From NCBI RefSeq assembly GCF_002893625.1, contig NZ_PKMZ01000001.1, forward strand, positions 806,001 to 870,000: DNA of 64,000 bases. Reading direction: 5' to 3'. This document shows positions 16,252 to 25,100 of the stretch, in pieces. The position numbers were made by a program, and so were the translations under genes. This DNA is from Mangrovicella endophytica. Its GTDB lineage: Bacteria; Pseudomonadota; Alphaproteobacteria; Rhizobiales; Rhizobiaceae. The number at the start of each line of letters is the position of its first letter. Within the stretch, counting starts at the first letter, position 1. The notes under the pieces were generated by a model. The model was not told where the DNA came from, ran no database searches, and was given only the letters and a program-made list of their open reading frames with translations.

Positions 16252-16956
16252 CTACTGCAACGAAGCGGTTCCCTCGGCGACCAGCAGCAGCTTATGAGGA
16301 TCGCGCAGGAGCAGGCGCTGGCGTCCGCCCTCCACCAAGCCAGCCGCGTCCCAAGCGCTCATGATGCGGCTCACCGTATGCAGGGTGGTGCCGGTCATCT
16401 CCGCCAGATCTTGTCGGGTGACTGGAAAGTCGATCAGCACGCCGTCCTCGACCTTCCGGCCGGCCTGCCGCGCAAGCCGCAGCACCGCATGGGCGACGCG
16501 GCGCTGCACCTCCTCCGTCGAAATCTCGCGGATCCGCGCATGGGCATCCTGGAGGCGCTGGCCGACGGTGTGCATGGTATTTACGGCGAGCGCCGGCGCC
16601 AGCTCGCACAGAGCCGGCCAACGCGCCGAGTTCCAGACCAGCGCCAGGCTGTCGGCTACGGCCATGGCGGTCGCAGGGTAGTCCGGCCGTCCGATGGCGA
16701 CGGCGACGCCGCAAACCTCGCCAGGCACCACGAAGCGGATCAGCACCTGCTCGCCATCGGGAGTGACCTGCACGACCTTCAGCCGCCCGTCGAGCACGAC
16801 GAAGAACTCACGCGCATCCGCACCATGCTCGAACATGGCCGTGCCCTTGGCGATGCGACGCGTCACCGCCTCGGCCAGGATGGCGCGCAGGGTGTCGTCG
16901 TCCAGGCAGCGAAACACCGGAAAGGATCGGATCAGCGAAGGATCAAGGCGCGACAT
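16252..16956 (-). CDS. nnrR: CRP/FNR-family transcriptional regulator, NnrR type
   Basis: A 234-residue regulator with an N-terminal cyclic-nucleotide-binding-like sensor (residues about 10-130) and a C-terminal winged helix, VTRQDLAEMTGTTLHTVSRI. The cysteine cluster of oxygen-sensing FNR is absent, so an NO-responsive Dnr/NnrR-type sensor is more likely. The recognition helix has His where FNR has the DNA-contacting Glu (HTVSR instead of ETxSR), a feature I associate with NnrR proteins. The ATG at 16956 is preceded by GGGTGAG. The gene is divergent from nnrS and near nos, and four TTG-N8-CAA sites nearby are its likely targets. Confidence 0.85.
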   Translation of the reverse strand: MSRLDPSLIRSFPVFRCLDDDTLRAILAEAVTRRIAKGTAMFEHGADAREFFVVLDGRLKVVQVTPDGEQVLIRFVVPGEVCGVAVAIGRPDYPATAMAVADSLALVWNSARWPALCELAPALAVNTMHTVGQRLQDAHARIREISTEEVQRRVAHAVLRLARQAGRKVEDGVLIDFPVTRQDLAEMTGTTLHTVSRIMSAWDAAGLVEGGRQRLLLRDPHKLLLVAEGTASLQ

Positions 16957-17077
16957 GAACTCACCCGGACTCGTTGGCCCGGCAGGCGAAGCATAGCTGC
17001 CCGCGCACTTCAAGCTGCGGCAGACACGAAGACACGCTTCCCGGTGACCGCTCTTCCCTGACGATCCGCGCCTGACC

Positions 17078-17091
17078 TTGCTGCAGCACAA
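17078..17091. promoter_or_regulatory. FNR/NnrR-type box between nnrR and nnrS
   Basis: TTGCTGCAGCACAA fits TTG-N8-CAA and is almost the same as the site at 6322 (TTGCTGCGGAACAA). It lies in the divergent region, about 128 bp from the regulator start and 165 bp from the nnrS start, so it could serve either gene. Confidence 0.5.
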
Positions 17092-17249
17092 CGCCATCAT
17101 GCGCACCGCAGCTACAAGGGTCGGGATGCGGCTGCGGGCACATCTCCGTACCCGTACGAGCGAAGGGGCAGTAGCACGACCGTCGCCATGCCCTCAGCCG
17201 ACCCGCCGCCACCGATGCGGCTCTTTCAACACCGGGAGAGGAGCACGCC

Positions 17250-18521
17250 ATGACCACGGACGCACCAACCGATATCCACAGCCGAGAACAAGCCGCTGAC
17301 CGCTCGGAGCCCAGGCGCCGGCGGCGCGCTGGCGACGCCTCTGTCGACGGGCGCGGTCGCGATCTGTCGGCTGCACCCATCCTCAGCTACGGCTTTCGGC
17401 CCTTCTTCTTCCTCGCCGCTCTTTATGCGGGTCTCGCCGTTCCCTTCTGGGTTTGGTCGCATCAATCCGGCTTTCAGCTATACGGCCCTTTCGGCGGACA
17501 GCTCTGGCACGCGCATGAGATGATCTTCGGCTTCCTGGGTGCGGTCATTGCCGGCTTCATCCTGACGGCCGTGCCGAACTGGACCGGCCAACTGCCCCTC
17601 AGCGGCAGACCGCTGGCACTTCTCGTCGCATTGTGGATGCTCGGCCGCATCGCGACAGCGGTGGTGGTCAGCCCGCCAGCGGCACTGGCGCTCGACATGC
17701 TGTTCCCGCTCGCGCTAGCCGCCTCCGTCTGGCGCGAGGTGATCGCGGGCAAGAACCTGCGCAATATTCCGGTGGCGTTCCTTCTCACCCTCTTTGCGGC
17801 CGCGAACGCCCTGCATCATGCCGAAGGCATGGGCCTGACCGCCGATGGGATTGCGGTCCGCCTCGCCCTCGGCGTTGCGACGTTGATGATCTCGCTGATC
17901 GGCGGCAGGATCGTCCCGAGCTTCACCCGCAACTGGCTGGTGAAGAGAAGCAGCCGGCGCTTGCCCGCCTCGTTCGGACCGGTCGACCGGGCAGCGTTGG
18001 CGATCACCTTGCTGGCCATCCTGGCCTGGATCGTCGCGCCCCTCGAGCCGCTTGCCGGCTGGCTTCTGGTTCTCGCCGGCCTCGTCTCGGCCGCCCGTCT
18101 GGCCCGGTGGCGCGGATGGGCGAGCTGGCGCGAGCCGATCGTGCTCGTGCTCCATCTCGGCTTCGGCTGGCTGGCAGCCGGATTGGCGATGCTGGGGCTT
18201 GCGATCCTGACGCCCGACGCCCTTTCCGCCGACGCGGCGATCCATACGCTGACCACCGGCGCAGTCGGAACCATGACACTGGCGGTGATGACGCGGGCGA
18301 GCCTCGGCCATACCGGCAGGGCAATCCGCAGCGATCTTAGCACAACGGCGATCTACGCCACCGCGTCGCTCGGCGCGCTTCTGCGTGTATTGGCATCGTC
18401 TCTTCCGAGCCTCTACCCAGAGCTGCTGGTCGCCGGCGGCGGGCTCTGGAGCCTCGCCTTCATCCTGTTCGCGCTGTGCTACGGCCCGATCCTCTGGTCC
18501 CGCAAGCCGGTGGCGACCTAA
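17250..18521 (+). CDS. nnrS: NnrS family membrane protein
   Basis: A 423-residue polytopic membrane protein with about twelve hydrophobic segments. Family hallmarks are YGFRPFFFLAA, LWHAHEMIFGF, AVPNWTGQ and NLRNIPVAFLL. NnrS is a haem- and copper-containing protein linked to denitrification and relief of nitrosative stress. The first 40 residues are a charged cytoplasmic extension. The ATG at 17250 is preceded by GGGAGAGGAG. It is divergent from the NnrR-type regulator with an FNR-type box between them. Confidence 0.93.
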   Translation: MTTDAPTDIHSREQAADRSEPRRRRRAGDASVDGRGRDLSAAPILSYGFRPFFFLAALYAGLAVPFWVWSHQSGFQLYGPFGGQLWHAHEMIFGFLGAVIAGFILTAVPNWTGQLPLSGRPLALLVALWMLGRIATAVVVSPPAALALDMLFPLALAASVWREVIAGKNLRNIPVAFLLTLFAAANALHHAEGMGLTADGIAVRLALGVATLMISLIGGRIVPSFTRNWLVKRSSRRLPASFGPVDRAALAITLLAILAWIVAPLEPLAGWLLVLAGLVSAARLARWRGWASWREPIVLVLHLGFGWLAAGLAMLGLAILTPDALSADAAIHTLTTGAVGTMTLAVMTRASLGHTGRAIRSDLSTTAIYATASLGALLRVLASSLPSLYPELLVAGGGLWSLAFILFALCYGPILWSRKPVAT

Positions 18522-19756
18522 CGCCTTCGAGAGAGCAGCCAGCCGACCGAGAGCGCATCCGGTTTAATCCGTCGATGGCCGGGGCAGCGAAGTTAGTTGC
18601 GCACTCGTCGGGCTCTAGGAGCGGTGCGGAGACTGCCAGACGGTAGCCAAAGATGGAGATGCGCGGATGACCTGTAGAGGCATATAACCGAAGCCTCGCT
18701 TCCGTGGCAGTCGACTTCATTCCGGTGGCGCTCATGCTGGCAGGTTGACCCATTTCAATGGGAGCTTTCGACAGCCAGAAGCAGGAAAGCATCCATCAAG
18801 AAGGGATCGTTGCGGCATTAGGTAGCAAAGACCACCACGCGGGACCTAACGCCCTGTATTGGTTCGGGTATTGCCTTCACCGCTACGTCCAGGTGAGCAT
18901 GTACTACCTACAGTACGGATGACGGCAAACGATGAGTACGACTGCCAACGCGGTGTGGCGGACATCCCCGCCGGCATGAATGTCAATCTCGGCTGGACCG
19001 GGTTCGTTCTGGATCGTGGCAGGGCACATGGCTTGGGGTACAAGCTTGCAGATGCCTTCCTGGAGGAGGGCGACGGAAGCACCCCGGCGATTTTCCCGGC
19101 CCGCCGTGGTCGGGAATGGGTAGGGGTTACCCGAAGAAGGTGAGCCTGGCGTTGGTCTCCAGAGGGTTCGACCAGATCGTGAGGAGCCAAGGCTCGAACT
19201 CCGAAGTGGTTTCATGTTCGCCTGCGAGACAGGGCATCCGAGGGTCCTCTAGCTTGAAATCCGCGGCCGTGCGCGTATGTTTTCTTGCAGATCGCTGGTG
19301 ATTGGGCGTGAGATAGCCAGTGCCACTGGGCCGCAAGCCTGGTCCCTGCGGATGCGGGGAAGGGAGAAATCCACAGAGCTTCGCCCCGAGACCTTCTAGG
19401 TCGGACGGTCCCGAAAGGGGCCGTTTTTCGTTTCTAGGCGCCCCGACCCCCCGTCGCGCGCCGTCACCGTTCGTCACCAGAGCCAACTTCAGTCGGAGCC
19501 CGAGCATGATCCCGTCTTTTCGACGACGGCACCTGACGCACGCGGTCAGCTTGGCCAAAGCGCTGAGCGTGGCCGACACGTGGCTGGAGAAGTACCCGGA
19601 AACGGGCACCCGATCTGGTGGCTTTTGCTACCTAATGCCGTATCGTTGCAGGGTGTAGACAGCCTGTCTCAACGGCAGCCAAGTGGCTCCACGCCCAGGA
19701 GCAGCCGTGGATCTTCGGACGAATGAGATGGCTCCGCTCTCCCATAGGAGAGCCGG
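18522..19756. other. Gene-poor 1.2-kb stretch between nnrS and the methyltransferase
   Basis: No open frame here resembles a known family, and their codon use lacks the strong GC bias at third positions seen in neighbouring genes. The only clear signal is an intrinsic terminator on the plus strand at 19405, preceded by short inverted repeats that could be a structured RNA. The stretch marks the edge of the putative defence island and may be a scar of insertions. Confidence 0.5.
19405..19428 (+). terminator. Intrinsic terminator with no obvious upstream gene
   Basis: ACGGTCCC-GAAA-GGGGCCGT forms an 8-bp stem (one T-G pair) closed by a GAAA tetraloop, followed by TTTTCGTTT. Another small hairpin, GACCT-TCT-AGGTC, lies just before it at 19390-19402. 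No coding gene ends here, so it may end a small RNA. Confidence 0.6.
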
Positions 19757-21712
19757 TCAGCCCGGATGCCCCGCGTGTTCTTCCAAATCTGAACTCGCAC
19801 GAAGCGTCGCGAGCGGAATAGAGATCGCCTTCCGCACCCGGACGGGCGCTGCAACCTCGCGGACCTCCGCAGCCGCGGCCTTCCTCTGTCGGTGGGCCAC
19901 GTGGTTCCAGCGCATCGCTTCGTGGACGTGCTGCCTGACGGGATCGAATTTCTCGCCCGTCAGCGCCGAAGCGATGGCGCAGCCCAGGTGCATGGCGACC
20001 GTCGCCGGGAACGCGTTCGCGATCTGACGAAATACGCTCTTCTTGGATCCCTTGAACGGCCAGTCGAACGGAAAGTCCTGGAGCGACGCCAGCATCGCGT
20101 TCGTCGCTTCCACGGGGCCGTGGTGATCGGCTTCGGGCGGCGCGTTGCCGATCCTCGTCTGCACGAACCCCATATCGCCCCAGACGCGCGCCGACTTGCG
20201 CTGGCCAAAGTCCATGCCCTGCTTCTTGTCGCTGCCCCCAGTCACCGTCGGTGACGCACGGTCCATGGCCGCCATGAACTCCTCGGTCAGCACCCAGCCC
20301 TTTGAGGTCAGTTGTCCCTCTAGGGCTGCGATCGCGGTCCTGGGCACCTCGTCATGTCCGAAGATGGGCGTCGGCCAGGTGAAGCGTGCCATCGCCTTGG
20401 GGTCATCGAACGCCACTAGGACGGCGCGGAGCCGCTTCTGCGGTACGCCGAAGTGCGTCGCGTCGACCTTGCCCCACTCCGCGGAGTACCCCAGCTCCCT
20501 GAGCCGATGGAGGATGCGGAACCGGTGCATGTCGTTGTCTGGCGCGAAGACGCCCATGACGTTCTCCAGCATGACCGCCCTGGGCCTGAGGCGCTCCACG
20601 AGGCGCAAAGCCTCTGGGAAAAGGTCGCGCTCGTCGTCAGCTCCCTTGCGCTTCCCAGACTGGGAGTAGGGCTGGCACGGCACGCCGCCTGCGAGCAGGT
20701 CGACAGGGCCGACATTTCCAGGTTCGAAGCCGACGAGATCGGCCTCCACGACGTGCTCGGGACCGAAGGCGGCGCGCAAGGTATCGCAGGCAGACGGATC
20801 GCGTTCCACGAGGGCGACGTGCCGGAACCCTGCCTTGGCGAGGCCTGCCGCCTGGCCGCCTCCGCCCGCGCAGATCTCTAATGCGGTGAGGCCGTGGCGG
20901 AAGGTGGATGACAGCGACCGCATGGTGACGGGCGACGCGGCAGCAGGGGACGGCGGGGCGGCGGGGCTCGTCTCCTCTGCCTGCAGCTTCGAGGTGGCGA
21001 CCTTGGAGAGGCGCCGCGCGGCCTCGTGCAGCATGTGCCCGTCGGCGGCTGCGAGGTCCGCGACCGCGAGCGACAGGGCGTCAGGTTCAAGCGGCGTGCC
21101 ACCGACCGGGCGGATGGCGAGCGCTTTCACGACGGGCGCGATGGCGCGTGCGCGCACCGCGAGTTCGACGAGCCGCGTGTCGTCCGTGGGATCGACGTCC
21201 GCAGCGAGGGATACGATGCGCTCAACTTCCTCGACAAAGGTGGCGGCCAGGCTGCGCATCCTCTGTCGCAGCATATCCATCGGCAACGGCGTCCGTCGCG
21301 CCGACGATAGGGGCGTGCGGACGATCGCCTTCGCCTCGGCCACGGACAGTGCGCGGCCGGATGCGATCGCGGCGAGCGCACGTTCGCGCCCCTCTGGCTT
21401 GGCACAGGCGATCGTCACGGCGACGCTGGGCGACACGTTTCGCTCCGCCAGCAGATCTTGGTGCTTCCCGAGCATGCGAAAAGTTTTCCGGTACCCGAGT
21501 GCGGTCCGGGGCTCGATGCCGCACTCGGCCCTCACCCAGGCGGAGAAGATGCCGTCGAGAAGCGTCGCCGCTTCCTCCAGCGTCTCGCCGGCCGTGAAAA
21601 CGTCGGCCAATCCGCGCTTGCCCAAGGAACGAAGCCTGCCCTTGAGGGCTCTCAGGCGGTCGGCCTTCAGGCGGTCCTCGGTGGGCTCTCGTACGGTGCG
21701 AGGCTTGGTCAT
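19757..21712 (-). CDS. DNA (cytosine-5-)-methyltransferase with DUF3102-like N-terminal extension
   Basis: A 651-residue protein from the ATG at 21712, which has AAGGAG at good spacing; the ATG at 21742 has none. The C-terminal half has the m5C motifs: I (EICAGGGGQAAGL), IV with the catalytic cysteine (GGVPCQPYSQSGKR), VI (LENV), VIII (QKRLRAV) and X (QIANAFPATVAM). The N-terminal 270 residues are not part of the enzyme. A segment like IFSAWVRAECGIEPRTALGY resembles phage and plasmid DUF3102-type domains. It is divergent from a giant helicase-nuclease gene, so it may supply self-protection by methylation. The target site is unknown. Confidence 0.9.
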   Translation of the reverse strand: MTKPRTVREPTEDRLKADRLRALKGRLRSLGKRGLADVFTAGETLEEAATLLDGIFSAWVRAECGIEPRTALGYRKTFRMLGKHQDLLAERNVSPSVAVTIACAKPEGRERALAAIASGRALSVAEAKAIVRTPLSSARRTPLPMDMLRQRMRSLAATFVEEVERIVSLAADVDPTDDTRLVELAVRARAIAPVVKALAIRPVGGTPLEPDALSLAVADLAAADGHMLHEAARRLSKVATSKLQAEETSPAAPPSPAAASPVTMRSLSSTFRHGLTALEICAGGGGQAAGLAKAGFRHVALVERDPSACDTLRAAFGPEHVVEADLVGFEPGNVGPVDLLAGGVPCQPYSQSGKRKGADDERDLFPEALRLVERLRPRAVMLENVMGVFAPDNDMHRFRILHRLRELGYSAEWGKVDATHFGVPQKRLRAVLVAFDDPKAMARFTWPTPIFGHDEVPRTAIAALEGQLTSKGWVLTEEFMAAMDRASPTVTGGSDKKQGMDFGQRKSARVWGDMGFVQTRIGNAPPEADHHGPVEATNAMLASLQDFPFDWPFKGSKKSVFRQIANAFPATVAMHLGCAIASALTGEKFDPVRQHVHEAMRWNHVAHRQRKAAAAEVREVAAPVRVRKAISIPLATLRASSDLEEHAGHPG

Positions 21713-22157
21713 CGCGGCTCCTTCGGTGTCTCTCGGCACCATCCTGGATTGCGGGACGTCAAGTTCCCCCGAACCGCATCGTTAGAATTGCAGAAGATCT
21801 CGCGAAAATTGTCCTGAGTGCGGACGTTCCATCGGCTCTCCTTACCAGCAGGGCCAGGGTGGCGGTGGCCCCGCCCGGGGGCACCCTCTCAATGTCCTGG
21901 CCAGGATGGGTCGCAGAATGGCGCTTACCTTTGGGGAATTAGCGCCCTAGAACAAGGAAGCGTTGGATACGGCGAGGTCGAACGTCATCGCCGGAGCGGC
22001 GGCCGGAACATCCGGGAGCAGAGCTGACCTCCGTTCCCCGACGGAGGCACGGGGCCTCCGAAGCTGCGGTGGATGAAGCCTCTGAAGGGCAAGCGCTTAG
22101 GTTGAAGTTAAGATTTCATTAGGTTCTAGTCGGCACCTCAAAACCTGAAGGTCGCCG
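21713..22157. promoter_or_regulatory. Divergent control region with two competing hairpins upstream of the helicase gene
   Basis: About 445 bases between divergent starts. At 22027-22059 three complementary blocks, CCTCCGT, ACGGAGGC and GCCTCCG, allow either hairpin 22027-22046 (7 bp, 6-base loop) or hairpin 22041-22059 (7 bp, 5-base loop), but not both, because they share the middle block. This could be an attenuator-like leader or a protein-binding site. A weak TTGAAG at 22102 might be a -35 element, in which case the hairpins would lie upstream of the transcript. Confidence 0.4.
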
Positions 22158-25100
22158 ATGTCCGAAGCCGAAGCGTCCATCTACCAGAGCAGCCTGCCCA
22201 TTGGGGAGAAGCTGGAGCGAGCGCGCACCGAGCTTCTGGACCTTTCGGCCCGCAACCGTCTCCTGAACGTCCCTCGTCTATCGAAGGCAGCGAAGACCGT
22301 CGATATCGTCGACGAGCGCTCCGCAGAGGTCTACCGCCTGCTGGTCAAGGAGGCGAAGGCCTTCACCTTTGTGGCGGGCAGGCCGGACCGCGTCGGCGGC
22401 GAGGGCGTTCCCGAGGAGGACGAGGAACTCTCCGCGGTAGAGCTCGCGCAACCGGATGAGGCGGACGACGAGGTGGACGAACACGGACGCGCCAAGCGCC
22501 ACCTCGACACCAAGCTCCAGACGCGGATGACGCCGAAGGGGCTCCAGAAGCGGCTGCTCGATCTCTATCACGATGCCCGGACGCTGGAGGAAGAGCAGGG
22601 CGTCAACGTCCTGTTCCTCGCGCTCGGCATGCTGCGCTGGGTGGACCCGAACAACAAGGAGAACGTCCGTCACGCCCCGCTCGTGCTCGTGCCGGCCAAG
22701 CTCGAACGCGGGACAGCGGGTGAGCGTTTCCGGCTGCGGGTCCGCCCTGAGGACCAGACATCGAACCTGTCGCTGGAAGCGTACCTCGACCGCGTACACG
22801 CCCTTCGCCTGCCGTCCTTCGAGGGCGGCGACGAGTTCGATCCGGACGCGTACTTCAGGGAGGTCGCCGACGCCGTCTCCACCAAGTCTGATTGGTCGGT
22901 CCTGCCGGACGACATCGTGCTTGGGTTCTTCTCGTTCTCCAAGTTCCTGATGTACCGGGACCTCGACCCCGAGAACTGGCCCGCCGACGGTCGCATCACG
23001 GACCAGACGACCATCCGGTCGCTCCTGTCCGACGGTTTCGACGCGGGCGAGCCACTCCTGTCGGAGGACGAGAGGATCGACCGTCACATCGATCCCAAGG
23101 ACATGCTGCACATCGTCGATAGCGACGGGTCGCAGACGCTCGCCGTCCACGACGCTCGCCGCGGCCGGGACCTGGTCATCCAGGGCCCGCCGGGAACGGG
23201 CAAGTCCCAGACCATCGCCAACGTCATCGCGTCCGCCGTCGCCGATGGCAAGACGGTCCTGTTCGTCGCCGAGAAGATGGCGGCCCTGGAGGTCGTGAAG
23301 CGCCGCCTCGATAACGCCGGGGTGGGAGATGCCTGTCTCGAGCTTCACAGCAACAAGGCCAACAAGCGAGGCCTTCTCGAGGAACTGCGCAGGACCTGGG
23401 AGCTCGGCTCGCCGCGCGGCGAGTTCCCGTCGAGCCTGGCGGGCAAGCTTCGCGAGGCGCGCGACGTCCTGAACCGCCATGCGGAACGCATGCACGTGCC
23501 GCACGCCGCGTCGGGCCTAACGCCTTACCAGGTGTTCGGCGCCCTGACGAAGCTGCGGCAGGAGGGACAGCGACCCGTCGACCTTCCTCTGCACGGCGCA
23601 ACCCTCTGGTCGCCCGACGACCTGTCGTCGCGACGGCGCCTTCTCGCCGAGCTGATACAGCGGATCGACGAGATAGGGCTGCCCGTCTTCCATCCTTGGC
23701 ATGGCGTCGGCCTTGACCTCGTCCTTCCCAACTCGCTTGAGCGGCTGCTTCCGCGCATCGAGGCCATCAGGTCGGCCGTGTCCGAGCTGGAGGCCGAGTA
23801 CGAGGTGCTGGCGCAGTCGCTGGAGGTGGAGCCGAAGCCTGTCACATTCGATGAAGCGACCACGCTGCACGAGCGCGCGCAAATCCTCGCCCGTGCGCCG
23901 GACCTCTCTCCGGAGGCTCTCCGGGCGGCAGCCTGGGACGACGAGCGCGAGGCCGTCGCCGCGCTGGCAGGCGCCGGTGCGGACTTCCGGCGCCGGTCCC
24001 AATCCTTGGCAGGCGCCGTCCACCCCTCGGCGCTCATCACGTCGATCGAGGGACTCGAGGCGCAACTGGCGTGGTTGCCGCGCGGGTTCCCGGCCGCCGC
24101 GTTCGGGAGGGCCGGCGAGCTCGCAGACCTTCTTCCGCGCCTTCGTGTCGACGCGGACCGACTCGCCGCCGAGCTCGGCGTCCCGGGGCCTGTCGACACG
24201 CTTGCCGCCGTCTCCCGATTGGTGACGACCGGCGAGCGAGTGGCCGCCGCCCCCGACGCAAGCCCGGAGGCCTTCGCCGCCACCGTCTGGGACCAGGGCG
24301 TGGAACAGGCGGGGGACCTCGCCGAAGCCGTCGAGACGCTTGAGCGGGCGCGCGCGGCGGTGGGGGACCGGATCCTCGACGTCGCGTGGACGACAGAGGT
24401 CTCAGCCGCCCGCCAGGCACTGGCGACGAACACCGGGTTCCTGAAGGTCCTCAACGGGGACTACCGGAAGGCAAAGGCCCTGGTGCGTTCGATACTGCGC
24501 GACCCCGACAGGCCGACGCAGGAGGTCGTTGCCCTTCTCGACACGCTGATGAAGGGGCAGGTCGCAGCGAAGCGCATCCGGGACGACGACGCATTCGGAA
24601 GCTCGGCCTTCGGCGCGGACTGGCGCGGGGAGCGCTCGGCCTCCGCGCCGCTCCTGGCGCTTGTGGCCTGGATGCGTACCCTTCGGGGTCTGGGTGCCGA
24701 GCCGCGTCTCATCGCCGGAAGGCTTGCCGAGCGTGGCATTGTCGGCAAGCACGCCGCACTGGTCGTGCGGCAGGTCGATGCCGCCAAGCAACTGCTCGAG
24801 TCCCTTTGGTCCGACCTCGGCGCTTCGGCCAGCCTCGCCTTCAACAACGCGGTGTCCGCCGACCGCGCGAACCTCGACCTCGTCGAGGCGCGTGCACAGA
24901 ACCTCGTCTGGGCCGACGGGGTCTGCCGCTCGATCATGCGCTCCGTGCCCGACGCCCTCTCCGAGCGCCTTGAACTCGTCTCTCGTGTCGCAGAGTGGCA
25001 GGCAGCCGCAAGGTCGATCGACGAGCGGACGGAGTTGGGTGCGGCTGCGTTCGGCGACGCGTGGAACGGCAAGGACTCCGACTGGGACGCGCTCGCCGCG

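Noticed and set aside
18919-18960. An ANDEYD-like string resembling the start of a tmRNA tag
   Set aside because: Tags end in an Ala-Ala motif and the tmRNA acceptor structure would be nearby. Neither is present, so the match is chance.
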